A stretch of DNA of 64,000 nt from Cylindrotheca closterium (GCA_933822405.4 CAKOGP040001112.1:1115647-1179646), one strand, 5' to 3'; counted from the first letter of the stretch, positions 1 through 12,015 are shown. A program made the numbers and translations. Notes: generated by a model not told the origin, from the sequence alone.

Positions 1-1434
1 ATTACTAATCGGGTGGTGGATCTACCCATCGGAAAAGGCCTTGGTGGCACTTCAAACATCAATGCAACCTTGTGCATGCCTCCTCTGGCAAGTGACTTGG
101 AGTCTTGGCCCAGTCCTTGGAAAGAGAACTTACTTATTCATGTACAAGAGATCCAATCTGTACTGAAGAACAATGAAGTACTACAAGGAGCCCATGGCTC
201 ATGCAGTAATCCATCATCATTTCCGTTCAAGGAAAAGTCATCTCTGGACATCATGACAGGCGTCCCAACACTAGCCACAAAGAGCGATGGTGGTACATCA
301 TCAAAGTTTGAGTATGTACGGAGAAACTACTTTGATGGACTCGTAGAACCTTTGCTGAAGAATAATCCACATTTGAAAGACTCGGTTGTATTCCTTCTCG
401 GATCCCAAGTTCAGAGGATAATCATGGACGAATCAAATGCGGCTGCCAAGGGTCTAGTCTACAGTTCCAGAAACGGCGAGCTGTGTACTATTCATGCTCG
501 CAAAGAAGTCATTGTTTGTGCTGGAGCCATTGAAAGCCCCATACTCTTGCAACTAAGTGGAGTGACTCTAGGAGGTCAGGTCGGGCTGCATCTGAAGGAT
601 CAAGTCTTGATCCCAAGGGTATTCTTTGCTACAAGCATGGAATACACTAAATGCAAGACAGTGAACGGTATACGCGCTTTGGGTCACTGGAGGGAAGGAC
701 GAGACGTATTACAAGTGGCCATCTTGGACACTTCCACAATTCAGTCCATAGTTCCGACTACAGTTGCAATGGCAGTGCGGCGAAATTGCAATGGCTTTTT
801 GTTCTCCCAAACATGGAAAAGAGTGTTTGAATTTATCTACCTGGTCTTCAAAGGGTTGGTCTCTTGGACGCTTTGGTGCATGCCCGTGCAACGCTTGGTT
901 GAATCCTACACTGTCACAACGCTGGTCTTTCTCATGCATCCTGTTTCAGAAGGATCCGTTCGGATACGACCTAGAGACAATCGAGAGTCGCAGGACGAGC
1001 TGATGAGACGTGATGTGGACATTACCGTCAATGTCAACTATCTCCAAGACCAAAAGGATATCGAGACTTTGAGAAGGTGCTGGAATTCCACATGCCAAGA
1101 CGGTAGAGCCACTGAGATATTTCCCCGCTGGATGTTTCAACCTGTAGCTCAGATATTCTTCAGCTGGAATTGGTTCCAAGGCTTTTGCCGACTCTTTTCG
1201 CAGCCCTACTACCACTTTTGCTGCAGTTGCCGAATGAAGACGACGGGCAGAGATAATTGGGTCGTGGACTCGAGTTTGACCGTTTGCAACCACTCGAGGC
1301 TTCGTGTCTGCGACGCTTCTGTCTTTCCACACACCGTATCCAACCCTCCCGCCTTGACATGTGCCGCTTTGGGATATGGCCTCGCAAAAATTTTGGTAGC
1401 AACAGTAGAGAAAGATAAGGTATGCAGCAAATGA
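1..1434 (+). CDS. GMC-family FAD oxidoreductase (5' end outside window)
   Basis: The frame is open from base 1 (Ile-Thr-Asn-Arg-Val-Val), so the gene starts upstream; about 477 residues are visible. The segment GKGLGGTSNINATLCMPP matches the glucose-methanol-choline family GG(S/T)S-N motif. CAGAIESPILLQLSG is GMC signature 2. The C-terminal domain contains the HTVSNPPALTCAALGYGLAK segment that binds the flavin end. The N-terminal FAD-binding GxGxxG lies before the window. These enzymes use FAD to oxidise alcohols or aldehydes; the substrate cannot be told here. A hydrophobic stretch near residues 275-300 could be membrane-associated. No intron is needed in this part. The stop lies only 17 bp from the stop of the convergent next gene. 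Confidence 0.85.
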   Translation: MTNRVVDLPIGKGLGGTSNINATLCMPPLASDLESWPSPWKENLLIHVQEIQSVLKNNEVLQGAHGSCSNPSSFPFKEKSSLDIMTGVPTLATKSDGGTSSKFEYVRRNYFDGLVEPLLKNNPHLKDSVVFLLGSQVQRIIMDESNAAAKGLVYSSRNGELCTIHARKEVIVCAGAIESPILLQLSGVTLGGQVGLHLKDQVLIPRVFFATSMEYTKCKTVNGIRALGHWREGRDVLQVAILDTSTIQSIVPTTVAMAVRRNCNGFLFSQTWKRVFEFIYLVFKGLVSWTLWCMPVQRLVESYTVTTLVFLMHPVSEGSVRIRPRDNRESQDELMRRDVDITVNVNYLQDQKDIETLRRCWNSTCQDGRATEIFPRWMFQPVAQIFFSWNWFQGFCRLFSQPYYHFCCSCRMKTTGRDNWVVDSSLTVCNHSRLRVCDASVFPHTVSNPPALTCAALGYGLAKILVATVEKDKVCSK

Positions 1435-1451
1435 ACCAAAACTCGCCCCGT

Positions 1452-2189
1452 TTATGTGCGAAGAATAGCTCTCTTTGGCTTTCGTCGACGTTTCCGCTTT
1501 GCGACCCCTTTTTTCTTCTTCATCTCTTCCGCCTCTTCTTCCTGAAAATAATCATTCATCATTCGATCCACCTCTTGATCGCGTCCATTTCGATATCCAG
1601 ACATGAACTCTTCAAGACATTCTTTCGCCAGCGTCATCATGTCTTTGGCGAAATCTTTCAAGTCCGCCTGTGTCCTAATCCCTGTCCGATTTGAGACTTC
1701 TTCTTTTAATCTGTGCGCCTCGTCCCGAGCGGCCGATACGTTGTTAGTCAAGTTTTTCTTCATTTGATCGGGATCCAAGGATGTAGAGTCATCGTCGTTC
1801 TCTTCTTCTCCTACCACGGGCAAATCTCCTCGCAACCCTCCCGCCCAAGTGGATTTATAGGTCCTCCAGGTATATGAAAAGTCCGCTAGACTAGGCAAAC
1901 CCCTGAATGACTCGGTCCAACTTGAAGTATCCCCATAAGGATCGGGCCACAAGACTCTCCATCCCTGAGGAGAAATAACCTTGACTGGCGGCTCCTTTCC
2001 CTTTTTAGTTGCCACTGTCTGTCGGGCAGCGATCTTGCGACGTCGTTTGCGGGCTCTTCCAGTGGCGGATTGCAATGGAATCCAATCATCTGATGATGAT
2101 GGCGAAGACGACGACATTGAATCAGCAAAAGGTCTTGAAGGGGCTGCTGAGTGCCTTCGAGCTAGAAGTGCAGCATACCTGGTAATCAT
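1452..2189 (-). CDS. Conserved-looking protein with mitochondrial-type N-terminus, function unknown
   Basis: Single-exon gene of 245 residues. The first in-frame ATG is at 2189; a GTG six bases upstream is not a plausible start. The N-terminus (MITRYAALLARRHSAAPSRP) is Arg/Ser/Ala-rich without acidic residues, like a mitochondrial presequence. A basic patch (ARKRRRK) follows, then a Trp-rich region (WRVLWPDPYGDTSSWTESF, FSYTWRTYKSTW), then a helical, charged second half ending in a highly basic tail (KRKRRRKPKR). I do not recognise the family. Divergent from the RINT1-like gene with 201 bp between starts. Mitochondrial targeting is inference from composition only; the basic tail could equally be nuclear or RNA-binding. 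Confidence 0.7.
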   Translation of the reverse strand: MITRYAALLARRHSAAPSRPFADSMSSSSPSSSDDWIPLQSATGRARKRRRKIAARQTVATKKGKEPPVKVISPQGWRVLWPDPYGDTSSWTESFRGLPSLADFSYTWRTYKSTWAGGLRGDLPVVGEEENDDDSTSLDPDQMKKNLTNNVSAARDEAHRLKEEVSNRTGIRTQADLKDFAKDMMTLAKECLEEFMSGYRNGRDQEVDRMMNDYFQEEEAEEMKKKKGVAKRKRRRKPKRAILRT

Positions 2190-2390
2190 TGTCACTGCTC
2201 CAGATGGTCAACGGTTGCACCGCAGTAGCAGTTGATGATGGTTTATGTGATTTGAAATGTTGGGGCGGGGTCTGGAGTCGCCCGAATCCGACCCGTGCGA
2301 CTACAACTGAAACTACAAAGCAAAAACAAAATGACAGTGCTCAATGTTGGCATATTATCATATCACTTGCGCTACCCCTAATTTCCGATC

Positions 2391-4571
2391 ATGGCTGATC
2401 TCGATCTTGGCATTGACTTCAGTCTTGAATCCTTAGAGAAAGAGCTGCAGTCTCTTGAAAGCTCATTGGAAGATTTGGAGAAAAAGAAGCATGCGCTCGA
2501 CCGAGAAGTAGACGGATCTCAATTTATTTCACCAGACGAAGAGGAAAAGACAGTCGAACCAGAAAAGCCATTGGCAGTGCGATGGAATGAGTTGGCCATG
2601 GAAGTAGATTCATTGGTGCTGGCCCAGGATGTTTGTGAGTGGATACGGAACTTTTCAGAAAAGGCAAAGAAACAAGGCGGGATGGATATTCTCTTGGAGT
2701 CTGAAATGTGCACAACTTTGGCCGACTTGATATTGAAATATCCAAACATATTGGAAATGGCACCACAAGTGTACGGCGATCACTATCTGGTCCTATATGA
2801 TTACTGCTACGACAGTCTCATTCTGCTATTAAGAGGAGAATTATCTACTCACCGGTATCCGAAGGACTGCCGAAAGCTCATCAAAATGGCCAAAAAGCCC
2901 AATAGTTCCATTCTCGCAATCTGCAAACAATTATCGTGGCTCGAGCAGTCCCACCATTCTGTGTTGAGGGCCATTGAGGGGCGCACACAGCCTCCATCCC
3001 CGCCCATTGTGCTCACCGAACTCTTTGCACCTCTGGTTCAAAAGGTGCGCTTCCACTTTGTCGACGGATCCAAGGAACGCATCACCTCTACTCGTGTGGA
3101 TCGACTGCCCGAATGGTTGTTGACCTACTTACGCGAAAATGTTTTGCAAGAAAAGGGACCCTTTTTCTTGGCCATGATACTACTGCAAGAAGCTGCTGGT
3201 GACGAAGGGGCCCTCCTTTTTCTCAATGAGTTGGTCCGTTTGGTTCAGTGGGTGTTTTCCAAGCGGAATTTTTTTCGGGATCCGGGTGTTGCAGGGCCAC
3301 AGTCCAATCCAATGCTACTCTATAGTGCCATGGAACACCTTATTCGGTTTGACAAAGCACTGCAGCAATGTCTGCCTCCGACGGGATCTGACTCACCAGA
3401 AACACTTCTCGGCTGTATGGATTTGCTAGTGACATCCGACGAAGATTTGATGGACTGGTGGATCCAGAGGGAGAAAGAATCCATGTTTTCCACCCTCATG
3501 GACCAAGATAGCACTGACTCGATTCCCAAGCCCCTTCCGAATTTCATTTCCCCACGTGCTGAAGTCTTTTGTGCACTAATTCGAAGTACTCAATACAAGG
3601 CGTCCGTATTGAATGCTCCGAGGAAATACTTGCGGGAGGTTGCTGTTCCCTTGTGTTCCCAGTTTGTTGATGCCTTACACGAACGGATCAATAGTCTAAA
3701 ACGTCGACTGTTCAACTACTCGAACAAGCGAAGAATTGTAAGTGGCCTTGCACCCCGTGACGAGTTGAAGGCCTCTATATTCGAGTGGATTGAAGTCATC
3801 AATGGAGCGAGATTGGCGGCCGACCTCCTGGGACGGCAAGACTCGTGGCAACAAGAAGAATCGGTTGCCGCAAGTCAAAGTGACCACGATCTGGCAAGGT
3901 TCGGTCGGTCCTTGGAACGACTGAACGAAGTCATGATTGATGAATTCTTGGTATCCTTCGTCGAAACGATTCTGTTGGAACACGCCAAGTGCGCGTCGTA
4001 CATTATGATGGCACAGCATCTACTTGCCACTCAAGAGTGGGAGGAAGATGGATCCGACTTGTCGGTAGAACTGAGAGAAACAAAATTGGCTCTGGAAATC
4101 CTTCGGACGGGTTGCAATGAGGTCGTCAATGCTACTGACGATGCAACGGGAGCTTCACAAGCACCAAGTCCATTTGCGTTTGCACCGGTTGTTATGCAGG
4201 AACAAGTCATGGAGCGACTGGCTCACAAATTCATGGAAGTGGCAATGGACGTTCACAGCATGACACCCGAGATTTGGCAAACGGGAGCAAGGGTCTTTGC
4301 CAGAGATGTTCATGTTCTCTTCTTTGGAGCTCCATTTCCACTTTGTCAACGATTGCTGGATGTTGCCATTCTAATGACCGTGGACAGCAAAGTGGCGCAT
4401 AGCCTGTTTCTCGCACTTGTAGGCCTCACAGGTGCGCGGAGACTGTCCATGGACGATTTTATAAATGATGAGAGACTCTTTGACGAAGCGGTTAGCATGA
4501 TTCGAGCAAAAGGGTTCAATAGACTCGAGCTATCTGACGTCATTTCTGTCTTGGGTCGACGAAGAGACTGA
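2391..4571 (+). CDS. RINT1/TIP20-like vesicle tethering protein
   Basis: Single exon, 726 residues. An N-terminal coiled coil (about residues 5-45, SLEKELQSLESSLEDLEKKK) is followed by an all-helical body. The segment VRFHFVDGSKERITSTRVDR followed by LPEWLLTYL matches the signature of the RINT-1/TIP1 family (FxYHF...xxPEW). RINT1/Tip20 is a subunit of the Dsl1/NRZ complex that captures COPI vesicles at the ER and works with syntaxin 18 and Sec22. Homologues of both lie elsewhere in this window (12.0 kb and 55.6 kb). Length agrees with the family (about 700-800). The start has a clear ATG (ATGGCTGAT) shortly after an in-frame stop. No signal peptide or membrane segment. Confidence 0.78.
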   Translation: MADLDLGIDFSLESLEKELQSLESSLEDLEKKKHALDREVDGSQFISPDEEEKTVEPEKPLAVRWNELAMEVDSLVLAQDVCEWIRNFSEKAKKQGGMDILLESEMCTTLADLILKYPNILEMAPQVYGDHYLVLYDYCYDSLILLLRGELSTHRYPKDCRKLIKMAKKPNSSILAICKQLSWLEQSHHSVLRAIEGRTQPPSPPIVLTELFAPLVQKVRFHFVDGSKERITSTRVDRLPEWLLTYLRENVLQEKGPFFLAMILLQEAAGDEGALLFLNELVRLVQWVFSKRNFFRDPGVAGPQSNPMLLYSAMEHLIRFDKALQQCLPPTGSDSPETLLGCMDLLVTSDEDLMDWWIQREKESMFSTLMDQDSTDSIPKPLPNFISPRAEVFCALIRSTQYKASVLNAPRKYLREVAVPLCSQFVDALHERINSLKRRLFNYSNKRRIVSGLAPRDELKASIFEWIEVINGARLAADLLGRQDSWQQEESVAASQSDHDLARFGRSLERLNEVMIDEFLVSFVETILLEHAKCASYIMMAQHLLATQEWEEDGSDLSVELRETKLALEILRTGCNEVVNATDDATGASQAPSPFAFAPVVMQEQVMERLAHKFMEVAMDVHSMTPEIWQTGARVFARDVHVLFFGAPFPLCQRLLDVAILMTVDSKVAHSLFLALVGLTGARRLSMDDFINDERLFDEAVSMIRAKGFNRLELSDVISVLGRRRD

Positions 4572-4694
4572 GTTCACACAAAGGTACACTACACTAATGT
4601 TCCAGGCAGCTTTGCAGCACACCAAGGAACCTAGCTATCTTACAGTGCTGCCAACTTGCTCTCAGGAGTGACATGAAGACTATCAATTTTACAT

Positions 4695-7600
4695 CTACCT
4701 CTTTTTCTTCTTCTTCTTTTTCTTCTTCGTGGAACTGCTGAGTGTTGGACTTTTGACTGACTGTTGTTGTAGCTTCTCGTATTCCTTCTTGATTGCGCTG
4801 ATTTTGCCATCAATCTCTCCTACCAGCTTATTGCAAGCTGACTTGATAGCGTTGCTCTCACTAGCTTCTAACTTGACAACTTGTGACTTCATAGCGTCCA
4901 GTTTTTCGAGGCATTCCGAAGAGCTCTCTTCAATGCAAGGAACAAACTTCTCTACGGCCTTGAGAACGGCGCGAGCACGCTTTGGTTTCTTCATTTCTTC
5001 GTCCTCCAGCGTCTTTGTGATGGCAGCCAGGAGCTCTTGTTGGTTACTGTTGATGCAATCAGCGGCAATCTTTTCTGCCTCTGAAGACGCTGAGCTCGGC
5101 CTTGCAGCGAAAAGCAAGGAAAGAATTCGAAAGACCTCTGTTTTTAAAAATGGAGAGCGTCCGCTTTGGGTTGCCTTTGCCAGCGGAGACAAGAGAATAG
5201 CTTGGGATAGGCTGTGGAGAAATTGACAACATTTGTAAGAACAAAGTCCGAAAAGAGACTAAAGTTTTTCCGTCTTGTTCAAAACTTACTGCGGCGAGTG
5301 CACGATTAACTCGTCAAAGAAGGAGCCGCCAATACGGGTAGATCGTTTATTCGACCACTCCTCGACTAGGTTTTCGAAGGTGGAAATTGACGATATTACC
5401 TCTTCCACGTTTTCGACGTTTCGTAGCAAAAAGGCAATTGCATTACTGCAGCACTTGGACTGGTCCTTGCTTTCTGTGCGCCTCACTTCATCTGCAATAC
5501 TCTCTATCAACTTGGATGCCATTTCTGTACCTAAGAGCGAGGACATGGGCATTGACGACACTTTCAGTTTAAAGATCTTCGTCGTCAACAGGGATGTGAG
5601 TTTCTCTACAAGAGATCTTTTTTCAGCGTATCCAGATTTCTGACGATTCTCAGTGGCCTTGTCCATTGATTTTTCAGTCTTCTTGCGAAGACGTAGTAGC
5701 GGCAACAACATGGATGCAACGATTTCGGTTCTGAACAAGTTGTTCCATGCATCTGGTCGTCCGAACAACAATTCAAGAAGAATTGTACACCGTAGTTGAT
5801 TTTGCACCTCAATTTTTTCTCTTGCTTGCTGTCCCGCTTTTCGAGCACCTTGCTTCAGCCTGATTAACTTCGCTAAAGCTGCATCTGCACCTTCATGGTG
5901 CTCCAAGACATCAGGATCAGCATCACTATCGCTGTCCTCCTCAAGCATGGACTGAAGCTTGTCTTGATCCAGTACTACATCCGACTCGTCCTCTTCAGAA
6001 ACGGCTCGCTCTTGTTCGTCGTCAACCTCCATTGATTCAGAATCAATTAAATTTGACGCCTTACTGAAGACGTCTTCATCATGCATTCCGCGTTCATCAT
6101 CTTCTCCATCACTGGAATCCCCATCCCCATTGCTATCCTCTCCATCCATTTCATCATCCTCACCTGCATTTGCACCGACCGCATCCATCAAGGTACTGAC
6201 CACTTCACTATCAAGGAATGTGCGGTCTTTTGTTGCTAACGCGGAGGATAGTTTCAGCCCACCGAGCCAAGCAAACTTAACAGACTCTCGAATCAATTTC
6301 GGTGATGCTCCCCGGCCGATCTCACCAGAACCTAGTGGCGATGATAAAATGTTGGCGCAAAGTTCAGAAAGTCCCGATAGTGGGTTTTCTTCAACACCAC
6401 CCGCCATGAAGTCTTGAAGGATTTCATTCAAGCTTGTAAGTGCGCTGCAAATCTCTTCCTCGTCATCTTCTTCATCTGCATCAGGATTATCATCCATTTC
6501 GTCGCCATCCTTGGTACAGTTCAAACGATGAAGATAAAGCGTGTAGGCAAATGTTGAAACACCCGTACAGCAACGCTTCTTGGCTTCAATCAGAGAGTTC
6601 TCAGGGTTTTTGCGCTGCGCATCAGATATCTCGGTCATCATTTTCCCAATGCCCTGTATTACAAGATGGGCATCCGGATTTTCAGATTTGTCATCATCTG
6701 AAACTGTGGCATTGGAATATCTCTTCGCCCCAGCAGTTTCCAATTCAAGCCAGCCTTGATGCGTTTCCGATAGGAAAGAAAGAGCAATCGCATCCTTTTC
6801 CAACTTTCCTTGACCGGTTCCTGACTTTTGGTGCGTCTCCTGGTGTATGCAATCAGCAACCAGCGAGAAGAACCTTGCAGAGATGATTGATCGGATACTG
6901 TGTGGAATTTCGACATCCTTCACAGAAGTCGCACAGCTACGAATACTGTTCTGATCTCCAGTGCTTTTTCTCTTTTTCTTCTTGCCCTTACTATTTTTCA
7001 CATCAGAGCAATCAAAGAAAGCCGATGCCATGAAAAAGTTTACCACCCCGCGAACCGATGTCTTCTTCCATAAAGCCACTTCGGCTTTATTTTCTCCGTC
7101 TACTCGAATGATTCGCTTGACTGCACTGTACATGGCCTCAACGAATCCTGTTGCCAAAGCCGTAGACTCGTCAGCATCTGCGCAAGCGGACAAGAACTGA
7201 TCTTTCAGAAAGCGAAGGTAGTGGTCAACAAGGGCAAAAAAGTGCTCATTTTGTTCTTCTACTGCCACAGTGAGTCCAAGCATATCTTCAACGGCCGACG
7301 TTTTTGTTCTAGAGTCAAAACGGACCTCGGCTTTCAGGAATGCTTTGGCAATTGTGAGGCGCCTTTCCGCTGTTGTAGCATCGGTGGTCGAGTAGCTCGA
7401 AGACATTGAAGCCAGCACCTCTAGAGCCAAAGGCTTCAACAAGTGCGACGACTGCGACTTATTCTGTTTCCCAGCACAAATGGTGTCTACGAAGAGACGA
7501 CGAATTATGCTCGGGGAGAGAACAAATCTCCCGATAGATTCGTTGTCAACCAGCAATTTTGACGGACCACAAATAGATGAAGCAAATGTAACACCGCAGA

Positions 7601-8873
7601 GAGTTTTGACAATGCACAACGCTAAAGACCGACGCTCGTGTGTTGCCTTCGACGTTCCGCCACCTTTCTCAGAGTCAATCCCAAGAAGCTTCTTTACGAC
7701 AATCGTTTTGACAATTTGCTCCAATATTTCAACTGCTTTACCACCATTGATTGCGCATGTCTCTTGTAGTTCCCACTGTATCTCCTTGCCACCTTCGTTA
7801 TTTTTCATTTCAAATAGATAGCACCACAGTGAATCCCATACGAAATGCATTCTTGGCTGCACCACTACACTGGTTTCTGCCAAGGCATCGCTGATGAGAA
7901 TAACGGTTTCGGCAGAGAGCACAGCTTCATTTAGCGGAAATGACAGCTTGTCTCCGCGAGGCCCTGCCCGTGACTGGATAAAACAAGCCAGTCCGATTTG
8001 TTCAGCACAATAAGTCTCCAATACAACTTCAAGGCTTCTCTCGCCCTCTTCCTTCAAAAAAACTTTTGGAATGACGATTCTATTGACGATGTGATTCAAG
8101 ATTTGCGTACAGGCCTTTTCTGGTGATCCCTGATAGAAAGACTTCAGAAGCGTTGCAATTCCATGCGTAGCAGGTTCTCTCATCCATCTCTTGAGCCAAA
8201 ACAGCTCAGCAAGATCTTCAACAAAACCGCTAACAACTTCAACAACATTCGACATATTGTCATCGTCGTAGTCATCGGGTAGTAGAATACCGCTGCGAAT
8301 CACACCAAGGATCCCAAACAATCTTCCAAATTGATAGTCCCGTTCTTCTGATCCTTTCTTCTTGCCGGAAATTTGGTTAGGGTCAGTGGCAGCAAGCAAT
8401 TTCGTTCTAATGAATGATAGGGGTGTTCCACCGGTCGGGTCATCTCCTTCCATTTCACTTCGAATGCCCTGGATTTTGTCCAGTTGAAAAGAAGCTTTCA
8501 GAAAACTTGTTAAAGCCGATGCATTTCCTTGTCGAGCTGCCGCCCTTCCCGAACAAAGACCGTTCAAAAGGCGACGCAAAGCGTACGAAGCATCCTTTGA
8601 GTTGGCATCTGGACCCAACAGACACTGGTGAAGCATTGTCTTTGCTGAATTTGACCTTTCTCTCGGATCCTCGGAAGACAAGCCGTAGAAGGAGTCTAGA
8701 AATGGATTGTCTTTAGGAACAAAATGGGTGGCTGGTTCTTCAGCTTCAGATTGTTCGTCAGAGGAGTTGACATCATCTACTTCGTTCACATCCATTTTCT
8801 CCTCACCATCTACTTCCATCTCGCTGCCGGAACTGTCGACTTCGTCCAAGGAGGATGTCTTGCGCTTCCTCAT
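4695..8873 (-). CDS. MYBBP1A / POL5 (DNA polymerase phi) family nucleolar protein
   Basis: Two exons: complement(join(4695..5211,5290..8873)), 1365 residues. The large exon stops at a TAA that lies inside a GTAAGT donor (5289). Splicing the 78-nt intron 5212-5289 (acceptor TTTCTCCACAG) keeps phase and adds 171 C-terminal residues ending in a poly-Lys tail. The body is helical HEAT-like repeats. Next come very acidic runs (about residues 850-960), then the family's conserved block VLEHHEGADAALAKLIRLKQ and ARKAGQQAREKIEVQNQLR. POL5/MYBBP1A acts in the nucleolus in rRNA gene transcription and ribosome assembly; it is not a working polymerase. The N-terminus also carries acidic and Ser-rich tracts. 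ATG at 8873 starts MRKRKTSS, a plausible nuclear signal. Confidence 0.88.
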
Positions 8874-9219
8874 CCTATCTCACTGCTTGAGAATTTAAAA
8901 TGTTGAAACTTCGAATTTGGTGGCTTGTGGTGTGAAGTTTCTGAGTGGTGGGCAGACGAAAATATTTTCGTACGGCGGAAAGACGGAGAGAAAAATGGAC
9001 GACTGACTGACTCGTCCGATCTCAGATCAGAGATCTATGTATTTTGAGATGGCTAAATTAGCTTGAATGTGTATACAAAGAGGTATAATGGTGATTCGCC
9101 AGTCGGCCGGTCATCCTCCTTTTCATCGCCCACAAATCGTGGAAAAAGTTGAAAGTGGAGTAGAAGAACAGCTTCTTCATCCTTGCATCTATCACACATC
9201 CTGGTGTCAACCAACAACG

Positions 9220-11739
9220 ATGACAAGCTCAGGATATTCATTTTCACGACAAGGTTCAGCATCTGCCGATTGTAGAAGTGTACACAGTCATGGCAGCATG
9301 AGTGCATGGGAAAGTGTCATTGGACATGATGATCCAACAGTTCCCATCAACAACTGCAAGGAAGATCAAGCTCTTGATATTCCGGACTCGGCCACTATTG
9401 ACTCCTTTGTCACGCAACCTGAAGAAAATAGAGATGTCTGTGAGACATTCAGTGACAAAGAGCCATCGGAACGATCCGAAAGGAAGGGGTTGAGAGATCA
9501 GCTAACCGAGCTCGACAAAACCGAGAAAGACTGGCAAGACAAGTTATCACAGCCAGAGAGGTCTCACAATACACGAGCTACTAGAGAATGCAGTTCAGAG
9601 ACAGTCAACGAATCAAAAGACACTTCAACCCGCTCAGAGAAACTGCAACTTCTCGAGATCCATTCGATCGACGAAAATGAAGCATTGGACATTGTTGCTG
9701 AGGACCGTCAACCACCCTCGCCCAACGAAGCTAACAACGAAGAGCCATCGAACGGTATCACTACGAATGAGATTGTGAGACAGGTTCAAAAACGCTTAAG
9801 CAAGAATGAACATTTGACGCCGAAGAGAAATTTCTTTGAGGAAAATTTCAAGGACGTGGAGCAAGGGCAGCACCAGGAGTTGGCTCTAGTGTCTCCTGAG
9901 CAGCAAGGTGACAACGAGAAGAAGTCCGACATTTGTATCGAGGACCCTGACGAATCAACGTGGAAAATCGATCTTGACAATTTGGAGGGAGATTTCGAGC
10001 AAGCAGATGGAGTAAGCCAAATAAACAATAGGTCTATGGACGACGACAGTACAATTCAAGAGAAAAAGACGTGGGCGGCTGCGTGGGCAAGGTGGATTGT
10101 TCTTGCTATAGCTCTTCTACTGGTTTTGAGTATTGCCATCGCTGCAATAATGTCAAAAAAAGGGGAATCAGAGGCTAATGTTGCAAAAGACGGACAGTTA
10201 GACGTCGTGCTACCAACTCCCGTGGCTTCTTCAGAAATGCCAACTTCTGCACCATCCACAAAAATGCCAACAAAACTACCAACTTTGTCGCCAACACGAC
10301 TATTATCCCATGCTCCATCAGAAAACGACCCGATTTTGTCTCAGCTACAGATACTCTCCGGCAACGCACTTGTCGAGCACGACTCAGTTCAGAATATGGC
10401 GTATACCTGGCTTCTCGAAGATGACCAAGCGAAGGGTGACCTGATGACGCTAGAACCTGATCACATCATCCAGCGCTATGTTTGTGCTCTATTGTATTTT
10501 GCTCTCAACGGGGAAAATTGGTATTCACAACTTAATTTCCTTGCAAGTGATTCAGTTTGCGAATGGAACGACGGAAACGGCAACGGTGTTTATTGCAATG
10601 GTTTTGGAAATGTATCTAGAATCACAATATGTAAGTTTTCGGCTGCGTTAAGACGAGTGTGATTTAAGAAACAACTGATCTTTTTATGTTCTTCTACTAT
10701 AGCTGCCAACAACTTGGGCGGCAAGCTTTCACCCGAGATTGGTTCGCTTCCGTTCCTTAAAGAGTTGAGGCTTCGTGGCAATAGCATCGTTGGTCAGATG
10801 CCGATTGCACTTTCGAACCTGCATGAACTGCAAATGTTGGAGCTTTCAAGCAATGATCTTACAGGTCCTATTCCAGAATTCTCTCCCTTGCAAAACGATC
10901 TGTACCATTTGTCGATCAATGACAATCGTTTGAGTGGTAATATTCCCAAATCAATAGGATCCCTACAAGGACTTCTCTACTTGGACATCCATAACAATGT
11001 CTTGAGTGGATCGCTTCCGCTTTCACTTGGCCTGTGAGTATTGTGAAACTTCAGCTGTCTTCTTTGCCTATAATGCATCTGACCTTCCTTTTATGTACAT
11101 GCGATGTTTGTTAGCCTTCCAAGGCTTGTGACTTTTTATGCTTCCAAAAATCAATTGACTGGTGCGATCCCGGAGTTTGAAGACAATCTTGGGCTACTGC
11201 AAGTCCTTGATCTTTCCAACAACGAGATAAGTGGACAGCTGGACCACTTGTTTTCTGCAGATGGTCCCAAACGATTGGCTGAGGTGAACTTAGACTCAAA
11301 TGGCCTGACCGGAACGCTACCTTCTTCTCTGGATTCCTACACTTTTCTTACAAGCATTTCCATGGCACACAATCAGTTTTCAGGATTGCTAACCCCTGAA
11401 TTTTCAGGAATGAAGCGTCTGAAGAGGCTGCTTCTCAACCACAACAACTTTTCTGGTTCTGTTCCAAATGGTTTAGCTGGTCTTGGATCTCTCGGTGAGT
11501 TATCATTCATCTCCATTGCCCTTTCATGTATCAACCAATTCTCAAAGTTTTATGTCGCAGCCGAACTTAGGGTTGACCACAATCAATTTGATGGCGATTT
11601 GGACGAGCATTTCTGTAGTCCCTCGAATGCTCTGACCTTGACCACTTTTGCAGCGGACTGTAGGGCAGAGGATCCAGCGGTTACTTGCAGCTGCTGTACT
11701 TCTTGCTGCCATGCCAGTCTCGGGTGTGTAGATGTCTAA
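9220..11739 (+). CDS. Membrane-anchored leucine-rich-repeat protein (receptor-like, no kinase)
   Basis: Four exons: join(9220..10630,10703..11033,11115..11494,11561..11739), 766 residues; an in-frame upstream ATG at 9067 would add 51 poorly coding-looking residues. About 290 charged N-terminal residues precede one membrane helix (WIVLAIALLLVLSIAIAAIM, about 292-313). A Pro/Thr/Ser stalk with repeated MPT/APS motifs and about ten plant-type LRRs follow (LSSNDLTGPIP, LDIHNNVLSGSLP). A Cys-rich end (CSCCTSCCH) closes the protein. Positive residues just after the helix and a long acidic N-terminus suggest an N-cytosolic, LRR-outside arrangement, as in diatom LRR receptor-like proteins. No kinase domain. 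The last intron (66 nt) has no in-frame stop; removing it restores LRR spacing (GLGSLAELRVDHNQF). Role probably recognition or adhesion; inferred. Confidence 0.85.
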
Positions 11740-12015
11740 ATGCGTATTTCATAATGAGCTTTTTGCTTATTACTCTCGATCTTTGCCATTAACTTCACAC
11801 TGCCATGCCATTCTCGATGCGTGGGTGTCTAGATGGAGGTTTTGTTGTACCGGTATGGTAAGAGTTGTACTTGCACCATCTAGATATTCGTCCGTCTACC
11901 TACCGGTACACCATAAATTTGCGACTTGTTCGACTGCTAGACGAAAATCGCATTGCACAATCACGCATGAAGACGACGAACCAGCTTGCGATCCATTTGC
12001 AGCTAGCATAGCTTC

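Noticed and set aside
4729..5226. 165-codon plus-strand frame
   Set aside because: Exact antisense of the MYBBP1A-like last exon, whose frame is confirmed by the splice junction and Lys-rich tail; the plus frame has no motif.
9067..9219. 51-residue N-terminal extension of the LRR protein
   Set aside because: In frame, but lacks the Ser/acidic composition of the head region, and the later ATG at 9220 has a better context. Not excluded.
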